DNA from: Eurosta solidaginis
Lineage: Eukaryota; Arthropoda; Insecta; Diptera; Tephritidae
DNA length: 64,000 nucleotides
NCBI RefSeq assembly: GCF_040869045.1
Contig: NC_090322.1
Location: 191,827,477-191,891,476, forward strand
Direction of reading: 5' to 3'
A program made the position numbers and the translations under genes. Positions 22,000 through 33,375 of this stretch are shown here, piece after piece (within the stretch, counting starts at the first letter, position 1; every line of letters starts with the position of its first letter). Under the pieces are notes generated by a model, which worked only from the letters and a program-made list of their open reading frames with translations, was not told the origin of the DNA and made no database searches.

Positions 22000-23400
22000 A
22001 TTGTTTTTAGTCAGGAAACTTTCTAACACAAATTAAAGGTAGTATAACAGGGAAGTATGATTTATGAAGAAATACTTATCCAGTAAAAATATCTAAAGAA
22101 GTTTATCGATTCAAGCGTGTATTTTATAAATATTGGAAAACATTTGCGCACTTAATTTATTTTTAACTGATCTTAATTCTTCCCAAAAGCTGGATATATT
22201 TAAATTCTTGAATTTTTAAGGCTCTCATGCTCTGCTAAAGCTCTAAATTCAGATTAATTTTCCCTCTTTTATCAAATGCAGATTTCGGAAACAAGTCCAT
22301 ATCTAAAGTCACAATCCTATTTGATTCACCGCTTAAAATACTTTCTGGTGAAAGCTTTGCAGCCCACAACAAAGTTCTATCATTAAAATTTACTTTCTTT
22401 AATAAAATATTACAAAATTATATATAAAATTGTTTAGCACAGCTCTTAAATATGTGTACGTGATCTTTTTCGAAAAGGTTGTTTGATATAATAATATCCG
22501 AAGTAAACTTCATCTGGGGTTAAGTGATTTTCGTCTGAATCAATATTTAACACCCAAATAGGACTGGAGTCTAAATAAGATTTTTTTATAAAATTTTTAA
22601 TTTGGTAATAAGTAAATGTATGCGAATATCTTCAGGTTGCATTTCTATATTACATTATTTATTTCATTTAAAATATAAGAAAGAAATTTAAAATATACTT
22701 TATAAATAGGACTTTGAAAATTTTCAGATAATATCAATATTTTGATTACTGCTTTTTTTTTTTAATATTTAAAAATTAAAATAATACTTGGGGGTATCCC
22801 ATTGCTCAAGATTTCTATCTATGACTGCTTGTCTAGAAAGCCACCTTGTGGGGGCGTACTTTATTATAACATGCATTTCTCTACCGAAAGGTTCTGAAAG
22901 GCTGCCCTCCTAAGGGTGTTGTTACAAAAATGATAGTTTACGTCTTTTAAAAATTTATCAATTTTGTTAGTAAATATGTACATCACAAGCCGCCATTGAA
23001 GCTAAATTTAAAATGTGACAAACACATCCATTAACATGCAGATTTGGAACAATTTGCTTCAGCCTTGCTTGCACTCCGCTTTTTGCTCCCATCATAACCG
23101 AGGAATTAGCGGCAGTGAAACCAATAATTTTTTCAAGTGGTATTGAATGGTCTTTCAAAGATTTAACAATGGCATTAAAAATACCCTACGTGCTACTATC
23201 GGTCAAAGGTATCAAATCTAAAAATCTATCAATGCACTTTTTATCAAAAATTCGAATCGAAACTGCCAAATTTTTTATATACATATATCAGTCGTTTCAT
23301 CTATTATTAGGAGCCAACCTAATATAAACGCACGCAAGTCATTTTCTGTCAAAAATGTCTCATGCACATACAACTTGTATGAGAGCAACCGAAATTGAAT
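22000..23400 (-). pseudogene. hAT-superfamily transposase, heavily decayed
   Basis: Minus-strand translation shows, in order but in shifting frames: IDETTDI, VSIRIFDKK, RFLDLIPLT, then a clean stretch at 23158-22967, HSIPLEKIIGFTAANSSVMM and GAKSGVQARLKQIVPNLHVN followed by GCVCHILNLA, then LRRAAFQNLS and TRWLSRQAVI. This is the RNase-H-like catalytic core with the CxxH and TRW motifs of hAT/ZBED-type transposases. Many stops are present. No terminal repeats were tied to it. Confidence 0.8.
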
Positions 23401-25194
23401 TTGCTGCGTGAAAACCTAATACTATGTTCAAACAGAAAAATAAATTGAGGCAATTTCGATTTAAATTGAGTGGTGTTCATACCATTGTGAATGATAACTA
23501 AGTGTGATATCTTCTGCATAGACGTCAAAATTCCAAAATGGTTGGATCACCTGATTTGTATTTTACTATCGCTGTCTCTTTCTGTATCTCTTTCTATCAC
23601 CCGCTGAAGATAGGCGCCGCCATATTGAACATCCTGTCAAAACGCTAAAAAGTAGCCATATTGAACATCCTGTCAGGCAGTTGACAGATAAGATATCACA
23701 CTTAGTCATCATTCACAATGGTTCATACAACGCAGTTTAGCTTACTCAATAGTAATTTGATAGCTGGTTGGCTCATCTCTACAGCAACAACATACCTTTG
23801 TTCAGACTGTCAAAATGTACGTGTTGATATTAGGCGAATGGAATGGAATGAAAACATAAAATATTGAAATTATTGTGTGTTGTAAGAAAATGTGTTTAAT
23901 GTTTTGGTTTTATTTTGAGTTTGCCATCTTCTTTGGCAATCCATACTCCAATGAAATGAAAAAAATAAAATCAGCTGATGAGATTAGCCAACCATATAGT
24001 TGAGCCATGCGTAACTGACGTTTAATATACTCAGTAAACACACTTTACAAGGTTGCATTTGCAGTTTGAAACAATTTATTACGCATTTTTTTATAAATTG
24101 GCAATTTATTATTACAATTTATTATATGATAAATTGCATAACAAATTGCCCAAATCTTATAAATTGGCAATTTGGTGTGTGTTTGTACATAGTATGACTC
24201 GATTTCCAATTTTTGTTCTGCGTGACATTTAGATTTGACGGTTGTACACATGCTTTACATTAGCCTTGTTTTTTTTTACACGCGTATACGTTTCGTTTGC
24301 GCGAACAAATCGCCTATCCTCGCTTAGATAATGCTTAGGAGACCCATCTAGCGGCTGTGGTTAAACAACTAGCTACAGCAACAGGGTGTACCGAAAAGCG
24401 GAGACATAACGCTCTGATGGGCATAGGGTATAACATATAGATGAATCAGTTGCGATGAATTGTGGACACACATAGAATACATAGAATTAGTGTAGACGGT
24501 GAAACAAAGACATATTTCAGTTAGATCTGAGTATAATGCGTATTGAAATTTAGTAGGACAAAATTTATGAGCAGCAATTTCAGAGGTGTATTTAAAGTTT
24601 GTCGCTTAGCAGTCCATATAAAGTTTAAGCGTAAACGCATATAGAGTAAAAAAAGCACGGCTATTGTTTTATTTCGGTTAGGGCAAAAAACGCAGGTTGT
24701 TTGCGAGCGCTAAAAAAACGCAGTGCGGTTTTATTAAGTTGGCTTGCTAGAGAGTAATAATTCTTCTGACAAAATGCATTTATGGATTAATAATTTTCTG
24801 GCCCTGTTATTTTCTGTGCTTTAATTCTATTGATGCAAAATTTGTTCACAATTTTAGAATCAGTTATGCTATTTTAACTATATATTTTGTTCGAAAAATT
24901 TAAAATTTGTTTGTACATTCAGAGCCGCTTTGCAAATGACTTGAATTATAGTGCTGTATTTTACAAAAATGTACCAAATATGTCAATGTAGTACCAACGT
25001 ACTTTCGGGAAGCGAAATATACCAAAAAAAGTACAAATGTACGATGATTATCATCACTGATTCACGTCCGAACGCTACGGTTTCTCAATGCAAATATTGG
25101 TTGATGGCTTTTTATTTGATAGTCGCGGGGTAAACGTCAAATACCCGACACGCACACATACAAAAATTCAGTCAACTCGTTGTTAGTCGCCTTT
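23401..25194. other. Repeat-derived sequence without a gene
   Basis: 23652-23702 repeats 14845-14893. 23860-24005 (TTTGAGTTTGCCATCT..., AAAATCAGCTGATGAGATTAGCC) has a diverged copy at 56190-56330. No coding frame of note was found. Confidence 0.5.
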
Positions 25195-25224
25195 AGGGTT
25201 AAGGAAGTTTAATTGGCCCTTAAA

Positions 25225-25612
25225 GGCGGTGACACAATGACATTTTTCATATAGATGCGTTTAACACAAGCTTATGCATTCCAATAACATCGCCACAATC
25301 AACCAAGATTTGCGTTTGTAAATATGAAGGAACTTCAGACTTGGCAATTGAAGTTTATTTCGCCTTGCCCATTCACATACAAAATTTCGCGAAGCACTGT
25401 TGTAAACATTCTCAAACAACATTCTTCAAAGCAAATGTCAAATTCTTATGATTTGCTTGGAACAAAATTGGGGAGTTAGCTACTTTTCAATATCAGATGG
25501 CGCTAGTGTCACTCATTCTACCATTCTCCATAAAAATATATGCAATCTACTCATAATGCATAAGCATGTGCTAAACTCATCTATATGAAAAACTTCTTAT
25601 GTTTCGGTGCTA
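25225..25612. mobile_element. TIR element T, about 390 bp
   Basis: TTTTTCATATAGATGCGTTT with AACACAAGCTTATGCATT near the left end is matched at the right end by the reverse complement of TTTTTCATATAGATGAGTTT with AGCACATGCTTATGCATT. It sits inside MITE Y-related sequence. No ORF; exact borders are uncertain. Confidence 0.65.
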
Positions 25613-26320
25613 TAAGGGTCATAACGTATCCAAAACAATGAATAAAATCTACAAAAAGTTATTAAATTCACCAACTCAAATATTTTTAGGTTATGGATAT
25701 GGCGAGAAATCAAAAACCAATTGGTTGGCTATGGTATGGTTATGGCGTTAGCGTTATGATATAGCACCATTAATCGATTACATTAATTTCCATAAGGTAT
25801 GTTCGATCAGCTGTTTTATCTGGTTATGGTTATAAGTCACCATTAATTGGCCCTATAACCATATCATAGCCAACCAATTGGTTTTTGGTTTTTCGCTATA
25901 TCCATGACCACTTTGATACATGTGAGATATCCCTACAAGAATACTGACTATCATATGACTATCATCTGATTGTCAGCAATGTCACCCTAACGATCAGCGC
26001 CTCATACAAACTTTCTATCACAAACTTAAGGGGACTTGCGCAAATGTGATGTAAACAACTGTGTACGTGTGAGTTTTTGTCTCCTTCTTATACACCAAAA
26101 TGGCCTACTGATTAAGTATATAGCCATACTGCTCACTCTCATTCCTTTTCCTGGATCAGTGCTGACACTCTATCAAAAAGTGTCATAAATGATAGTTTAC
26201 TGTAGATATCAGGTTTGACTGTTATACTATCATAAATGACCATTGTTATATTCCGCCATAAATGAAACAATGCTTTTTGCTTTTTATTAACTTTATTTCA
26301 TTACGTATTTAATTTTGTAC

Positions 26321-27273
26321 ATTGTTTACTATATAGTTTGGCAGCTTAAGTAGAGGTTATGTTGCGAATAGAGTGGAAGGCAGTGGACTAGGCAGTCGAA
26401 TGTGATATAATGAAGGAATGGTGTTCGGAGATTTTTCAAAGTTAAAAAAAAAAACATGATAAAAGCTTTAATATAAATAAAACTATTGTTTTAATAACAA
26501 CAAAAACGCCATATATATTCCAGGCATGCTTAACCAACGAAACGATATCATTTCGTTACGATAATCAACGTTAATAAACGAAACGAAGTCATTTCGTTTC
26601 GTTTATTAACGTTAAGATCGTCAAATTAACGAAATGATTTCGTTTCGTTTTCTGCCATATCAAAACGAAATCAAATCGTTTATGTTGATTATTAATTTCA
26701 AACTATGCTGGCAAAGCTGATTGATGGCGGAGTCATTAAAGGTGAAAGCATTATCCAAGCTGATTGCAACTTTTCTCATGAATTTTGACAGTACGAACAT
26801 TTCTCAGAGTATTTTTGACATTACCACCAACGAATTACACAAACAAATTACATAGAGTTTGTGTGTGTATGTGCGCTCGTTGTTGCCACCTTACGGCTTC
26901 ACCATGGCTATAGCATTGCCAGCACAATTCAAACATAAAGTATCACGTTTTCGTTAACGTTTTTAACGTTAACGAAAGCTTTTCGTTTCGGTTAAAAACG
27001 AGATACAATTTATCTTGATAATTTCTTTATCGATAATATTTCGAAGTGTTTCAACGGAAACGGTGGAAATTTTTTGATAAACGATTAGCTTAACGTTAAG
27101 GTGCATCCCTGATATATTCTTTATACATAAATTTGTAAGGATTATCTCACTTTAAAATTTTAATTAAATAATCTAAAGTTTTTTTTTGAAACTGAGTCGA
27201 GAACTGTGCGTGTGAATGTGCGAATTTTCACCGATCAGCTGTTAGTTGCGCTACTTGGTAAAATTTACAATGA
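26321..27273. mobile_element. Insertion U in element Z, 8-bp duplication
   Basis: TTTTGTAC occurs on both sides (26313-26320 and 27274-27281), while copy 1 of Z has it once (TTTTGTACGTGATAAAAG, reverse of 20990). The ends ATTGTTTAC and (reverse complement) TCATTGTAAA are weakly inverted. Without the nested 591-bp MITE and its extra duplication it is about 354 bp. An 8-bp duplication suggests hAT. Confidence 0.8.
26521..27111. mobile_element. hAT-type MITE V, copy 2 (591 bp)
   Basis: Same length and almost the same sequence as 17826-18416; the one difference I could see is AAAGGTG for CAGGTG after GTCATTA. Exact 8-bp duplication ATATATTC at 26513-26520 and 27112-27119. It is inserted inside element U. 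Confidence 0.95.
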
Positions 27274-28017
27274 TTTTGTACGTGATAAAAGAATACATGT
27301 TTCTTATTTGTTTAAAATAAATAGTTTTATAAGAATTCGAGTTCAGAATGTTCAATTTAAATTCAGAAAATAACAAAACAACAGAAGAGCGCTTTCCTCA
27401 TGCGGAAATACATTTAAAAATGAATCACCACTAACCACTATTATTTTTCGCGTATCAATTTTTTGAGTGCGCCCCATACATTCCGACAGCTTTTGGTATT
27501 TTTTAATATTATTTTCGATTTTTTTTCTTTTAGCATGGAGCTTTGAAATGCTCTCTTTTTCATTTTTTAAACTTATTTTATATATGGTTTTCGTCGGTTG
27601 AAAATGGCGGAATTTAAAAAATAACAAAACAACCGTGATAATCATTTGATTGTCATATGACAGTCAGTAGTGACAACATGATTAAATCGGATAAACTGTT
27701 CTCGCATACATAAAATTCCGTTGAGAATTATGTATCTGTCTCACATGCATAATGGTATCTGCTGTATGTTCTTTTGTTCTGTACCAGGTGTCCGAAGCTT
27801 TCCCAGTTTGAGTCCTTTTTCATGATTATAGGCTGTCGTTGGGAACATGCGGACATGCGTGAGCGAACAAAGGAACATACATAAATTTGAGTATCAATGT
27901 TTACGTCATCGCAGGATCAGCATTGTCAATTACAAGTGTGAGTGTATTAGTAAAACTATCAGCGTTTCTTGTAGGGTATGTTTTTAATGCGGATGCATAT
28001 AATAACCTATTGCTGCG

Positions 28018-28160
28018 TTCCAATGAAAACTGATCCAGATACCGATAAAAATTTAACATGCAAATACAACAACAATGTGATCCATATGAATCAATTTGTT
28101 ATTGCATTTGAATGTTAAATTTTTATCGGTATCTGGATCACTGTTCATTGGGACACACCT
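28018..28160. repeat. Hairpin, about 58-bp arms
   Basis: CCAATGAAAACTGATCCAGA...TACCGATAAAAATTTAACAT is followed, after a short loop, by ATGTTAAATTTTTATCGGTA...TCTGGATCACTGTTCATTGG. It is part of the Y/W element. Arms also occur alone at 21409 and 37985. Confidence 0.8.
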
Positions 28161-30767
28161 TGATAGATTTACATCAAATGCGTTGCTTCGCTTTAGAGCG
28201 CCAAAATAAAATCAACTTTTTCCTTCGCTTTATATTCCCCTAACCTTCTTTTAGCAATATAAAGGTGCGTATTGTTACGGAATCGCATCTTTGATGGAGC
28301 AGTAAGGAAGGCAGTCGGCATGATCTGGGGTTGCACAGTGGCTAGTCATGTCGGCTGGGCGGGGTCCTTGCCAACCTTACCGTTCCTGCGCCGTAACAAA
28401 AAAAGTCATATCATGCCTATTCAAAAGAACTCAGCTGTCTAATTCAAAAAAACTGACAGAAGCGCAGAGCCGACTCAAAACGTTCAAAATTTAAAAATTC
28501 AAAAAAAAAAACTAAACGCAAAAAAATTACCGAACCGGAAATGACCGGTTGCTAACGCTGGAAATCCAACTCAAAAAAAGCCCCTGAAAATTTAAAAGAA
28601 AAAACAAACAAAAAAAGAAATCGGCCAAATATATAGAGGGGCGCCGCGGGTGTTGTTGCCACGCCCGGTGCATTTACCCACCCTCAAATCCGTGGCCACC
28701 GTCGCATCTGTATTTCGGTGGCCCTTACCTGCATTCCCTACGTGCCTTCTAAATCAATAAGGACGTCAGCATTCCCATTTATAAACTTTATTAATTACAA
28801 TTCATTTTTTTTTTTTTTAAGGAAAACCAAAATACAATTTTTTGTCTGTTTCGCTTAATTAATATAACCCTACAGCTCATGGAAACAATTCTTATGTTTC
28901 TACATATAAAATTTTTGTAAGAGGGGAACGTTAAAGAAGAATTCTAAGCTTTTAATAAGAAACGCTCTCTGTTTTCGCGGATTTAGCTATAAATGTACTA
29001 TGCTTTCAAACAATTGCAATTGTTGTCAAACTTCTACAGTATTCTTGAGAATGTTCAATGCACTTTGCCTGCATCTGGGCAAAAAAAAAGTTATTTGTAT
29101 GTTCTCAATGCGTTTAATTATTTCATTTAATTCTTTTATACGCATTGTGTATACCGCCTAAGAAAGTTATATAATAAAAACTATATTAAAAGCTTGTATG
29201 CAGTTCAGAATGAGCCTCATACCATCGGGAAGGCACAGACTAAACTTTTCTAGATTAATTGTCTAAAATATATAGTATGTTTGCGACATCAAATCCTTAA
29301 ATTCTTTTTTTTTTTTTTTTGATTTAATTTTAAATTTAATAATAATCTTAAATTTAATTTTCCGATTTGGGGTTGCCGTAAATATTAGTGTTTCGATAAT
29401 GATAAATAGATGGTGCAAAAATTCAATGCCTATTGGCCGTCAACGCCATAGTTTTCGTCTTTCAAAAGTGCGCTTCCTTATAATCTAAGTATAGTTAAAT
29501 GAACACGCCCTAGGCGTCATATACGTACGTAGTGTATGAAGAATAAATTGTATGCGAAAAAAGATTAATTACAGTTCATATACTTTTATGTACTTCCCTT
29601 TCTACGATTTTGCATGTACATACATTTAGGTATATTTTAAATGATGTTATTTCAAGAATCTAACATGAGTTCATTAAATTGAATAAAAAAAAAATGTTTG
29701 AATTGGGTACAGCAGTGAGCACGAACATAGCATCGAAAATGTTTTATGTTATTATCTCCCTTCACTTATTTTCGTTAAAAGTTCGAAAGTGTTCAGAACA
29801 AAGCTGCGTTAAAGGTTCAGAAAAACTTTCGGAACCATTACCGAAAAAGCTAATGTTGGAAAAAAAAATGTTTACGAAAACCTCGCCGATCTCGTGGAAG
29901 GGTTTTTTTTCTCTAGTTGGTCTAATATTTATTTGTTTAAATTATATGCATGTCCAAAGTTTTTTGTTCTTTACATAGTCTTACAGTAAAATTGGATTTG
30001 TCGTGATAGTGACGCAACATAAAAAAAAATGCGCATACTAAAAACCTTGTATTAATTATTATGATTTGTTGAAAAAAAAATTAGTGCTAGTCATTCGAAT
30101 TCATTATGTATATAAAGTTTTCGAAATTTGCTAATCGCATGAATGATAATGTGCATTCTGTTCTGGTGCAGAATATTTATGCTAGCAAATCATTCTGATC
30201 TGTATATCAGATATTTTTTTACATAAATATGCAGCGAGTTAAATGTTGTAGCAAAAATATAAAATAGCGTTTATTCTTGTCTAATACATACATGCATACA
30301 TACATATGATTTTGTATAAACTATGTTCGATTTCTTAGATTCGCAAGGTTTTATAAAAAGAAAAATTCTATTTCATCTTCTATTCTATTTCATCCTTCTA
30401 CGTAGGATAATGCAAAAAGGACTGCATCTAAATACTAAACTCAGCTGCAACTGAGCTCCAAGGGAGCTAGGCTGTGGTGCACTGAATGAATCCACACGCG
30501 CCAATGTGCATCAAATTTATATGTATGTACTATCCTTACGTATGTGCAAACAAATTCGCGAAGGGAAAAAAACTCGCCTTAAGTACTAAAATTCACACAA
30601 AACAATTTTATTTAAATGCTTAAGTACACTTATATATCCTAGTGGTCTCTTCCTGATTTCATTTTTCGGTTTATGTTAATTTACGAAATATACATATATT
30701 TATTTGTGTCAAATGTCTACTGTGTATGCTACTAAATACTTGGCGGCGACTCACCCGGTGTCTGGTA

Positions 30768-31172
30768 CTTACATAGCCGGCCAGAGTACATACCGTGGGC
30801 CTCTGCCGGCGTGGTTACTGGTGACGTTGCTGTCGCTGGTTAAGTTGTCGCGGTTGGTGGTTGTGGAGCGCGGTCTTGGGCGCGCTGTGTTTGTACTGTT
30901 GGTGGTTGTTGCGCTCTGTCTAGCCGTACTGGTGGTGGCTGTTGGTGGTGTGGGCGCGCTTGGTTGGCGGCGCCGATGGGGTGGTGGTTGTGGTTGCGCG
31001 GTCGGAGTGGTTACTGCGGGCACCGCGATGGTGGTTGGGGCCTTTGGTGGTCGTTGCGCTCGTAGTCGCGTTGCTGATACTGCCGATTCAATTCATTGGC
31101 TGTTGCTACAGTAATTGTTGCTTTTGCTGACTCACCAGGAGTTGGTTTTGCTGTTGCATGTTCACTATTCAT
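30768..31172 (-). pseudogene. Possible Gag N-terminus, Pro/Gln-rich
   Basis: ATG at 31172 opens MNSEHATAKPTPGESAKATI then VATANELNRQYQQRDYERND, followed by Pro/Gln/His/Thr-rich text broken by stops. It lies about 250 bp downstream (minus strand) of the putative LTR end at 31428, where a Gag start is expected. No zinc knuckle or capsid motif was found. The function is inferred from position only. Confidence 0.4.
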
Positions 31173-31427
31173 TTTCTAAATACCACCCCATACAGTATGT
31201 GTGGTAAACATCTTTAATAGGATCTTAAGCGCTCAGTATTTCTTTCCTGTACTTTCTTAAGGCTTGCCTTGCTACAAAAGTTGATTCGGCCCGTTTTCAA
31301 TAAGAGGTAAGCTTTAAGACGAAATTTTAATACAAAATCAGCCCCTTTAAAATAATTTAATTTTTCTTCTTCTTCCGGAATCAATAAATTGCGGCCAGAT
31401 ATTTCCGTGAGCGATGTAATCCAACTG

Positions 31428-32293
31428 TGTTACATATACCACCACTCCTCTCTGCTAACTACGTTCCTGTTTTGGACAATTCCCAGCGAATAAACACGTC
31501 TCCCGAATTCTTTAATGGCCGCCACCACCACCTTCGTCTTCGAAGTTGACTTGGTTCTTTTCTCAAGATATCATTACACACTCAGAAAATTTATGGCCGA
31601 TATCTTAATTTCCATTTTCCTACTTCTCGCTTCGGTTGTATTCGCACACATCTGCGCCTTCCACTATGATCGATTTTGGTGTATATTACATTTATTATTC
31701 TCTTATTAGAATTAAATTGAGAATTCAGATGTTTTCCACTAATTTAGTGAACTGTCTGACCACGTTTCTTTTGTTAGCTAATCAGGACCACGCCTTTTAC
31801 TCTCTTTTTTCCGAACTAGATTTCTTTCTTTTCTATATCCCGGAAACAGCATGGTTCTTACTAGCGATCATCATTTTCGCGGCCGCAGCGCCCCCTATGT
31901 ATTTTCGGCCCTTTCCCGTTTGTTTATTTTCCTTTTGGTTCTTTTAAATTTTCAGCTTTTTTTTGGATTTTGAACGTTGGGTAACCGGTCAACTCCGGTT
32001 CGATTAAGTTTGTTTTTTTGCGTTCAGATTTTTTTTAGAATTTTAAATTTTCAATGTTTAACGGTCTGTCCGTGGCATCCGGTTCGACCGGATGTCGTTT
32101 TAATTTGAATTTCAAGCGTTTTGAGTCGTCTCTGCGCTTCTGTCTGTTAGTTGAATGGCATGATAGAACTTTTTTTTGTTATGGCGCAGGAACAGCAAGG
32201 ACTCCGCCCAGCCGACATGACTAGCCACTGTGCAACACCAAATCATGCCGACTGCCTTCCTTACTGCTCCATCAAAGATGCGTAATCATAACA
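31428..32293 (-). repeat. Putative LTR, 866 bp, minus orientation
   Basis: On the minus strand it starts TGTTATGATTACGC and ends ...GTATATGTAACA, an inverted TGTTA/TAACA pair typical of LTR ends, followed by a leader and a possible Gag start. The outer 400 bp is repeated in opposite orientation at 28273. Confidence 0.6.
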
Positions 32294-32309
32294 CTATATT
32301 GGCAGCAAC

Positions 32310-32690
32310 TCTTCCAGTTGAGATGTTATACGTGTCTCCTGCGATTCCAGTTGGGATGCCACTGTCGGTGTTTGGGCAGATATTGCAGCCAATATCATGT
32401 TCAAGTCTGTGTTCGTCACTGCCTGTGGTGTTTCATTTTTTTTCTTCTATTTTTGTTGTTGTCTCGTCGCTATAATGTTGGAAGACATACTCTTCAACAT
32501 TGATTTTTCTGACTCCATAGCTCCCCTTAGTCGTGTTTATAGCTCGGATTTATTTCCAGTAGTATTCAATCCACGGGCTTCCAACTCTTTTCAGTTGCTG
32601 GATCATCAATTCACTCAACTTGGCCATGCCCTTGTTGTGTTCTGCAACTCTGGAATTTATTCAACAATTCCTCTTCTGACACCAATTGTT
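32310..32690 (-). pseudogene. Gypsy Gag N-terminus, second copy
   Basis: The minus-strand content parallels 19334-19652 base for base with scattered changes (TCTTCCAGTTGAGATGTTAT, ATTCCAGTTGGGATGCCACT). It includes the SAP-domain region and the primer-binding region ACACCAATTG next to the LTR. Small deletions break the frame. Confidence 0.8.
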
Positions 32691-32696
32691 ACGAAT

Positions 32697-32806
32697 TTTG
32701 GGAAATTCCGCTTATTTGAAACCTATATAAATAACTCCAATATTCTGTATTGCAAAATGGTCTTTATTAGACTACTTTGTGATTAGTACAATTATACTGC
32801 ACTTCG
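32697..32806 (-). repeat. Gypsy LTR piece, continued at 37294-37540
   Basis: TGTTACGAATTTTGGGAAAT... matches the LTR at 15167 through ACTGCACTTCG, where element 32807-37293 interrupts it. The LTR resumes after the duplicated GCACTTCC with CAACTAA and, after a MITE, AAGCGTGTTTA. Confidence 0.85.
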
Positions 32807-33375
32807 CAGAGCTGTAAAACTGTGCAATCATTTGCAATTTTAAATCATTGATTTAAGAATGCTTTCTCTTCATTCATTCATTCCTTGCTAAGGAATGTGG
32901 CTTAAAAGTCAACCCATTCTTCATTCAGTAGTGGAAAAAAAAATGCACTCCTTAACTCATTCAAAGAAAGAATGAAGTAATTGAATGAAACACAAACATT
33001 TTTCAACACAGAATAAGCATTCAAATGAATGCAGCAATTGCTGAGTGTGCACACACTTTTCTAGTACCAATCAATTATGAAAAATATCGTACATGCACAA
33101 ATCCGCTCAAATTTCAACATCTGTGTTCCGAATATTGTCATCGTTCTAAATAAGTGTTGCCAATATGCCATATAAAAGGCTTGCATTAAAAAGTACTAGC
33201 CTACATTTGCACGTCCTCAATTGGTGATTAAATGGAAGAAAAGGCAATACATTATCAAAGCTCTTAAGTTCCTCCATATATTCTTCCTAGCGGTATATGG
33301 TCAAATGCTGTATCTATACTGGTTTGTGAATTTGCAAATTGCAGTAGCAATATCCTTTTTTCTAAGAAAAATACA

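Larger units (their letters stand above)
25931..27976. mobile_element. TIR element Z, copy 2, inverted and interrupted
   Basis: It is the reverse complement of 20331-21383, with CCCTACAAGAATACTGACTA at the left and CTTGTAGGG at the right, flanked by TAT (25928-25930 and 27977-27979). It is interrupted by element U at 26321-27273. The conserved small frame (27645-27352 on the minus strand) carries a short insertion relative to copy 1. Confidence 0.85.
25836..28272. mobile_element. MITE Y/W copy split by nested insertions
   Basis: Starts at AATTGGCCCTATAACCATAT and CAATTGGTTTTTGG, is cut at GAGATAT by element Z (25931), resumes at TATGTTTTTAATG (27977) and continues through a hairpin to GGTGCGTAT at 28272. 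The uninterrupted arrangement (GAGATATGTTTTTAATG) is visible at 37966, which proves the split. TAT flanks both ends of Z. Confidence 0.8.
28273..32293. mobile_element. 4.0-kb block bounded by inverted LTR-like sequences
   Basis: 28273-28665 reads TGTTACGGAATCGCATCTTT...; the reverse complement of 31880-32293 reads TGTTATGATTACGCATCTTT... and stays similar for about 400 bp, including GGAGCAGTAAGGAAGGCAGT and GTTGCACAGTGGCTAGTCAT. The host sequence GCGTATATTGGCAGCAAC (intact at 38167) is split here into ...GCGTAT and CTATATTGGCAGCAAC, so the block behaves as one insertion with a 3-4-bp repeat. The interior 28690-31170 has no recognisable gene. Confidence 0.7.

Noticed and set aside
30704..31130. 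136-codon plus-strand frame rich in Val/Leu/Gly
   Set aside because: Opposite strand of the Pro/Gln-rich possible Gag region. Composition is dictated by that strand and there is no membrane-protein family resemblance.
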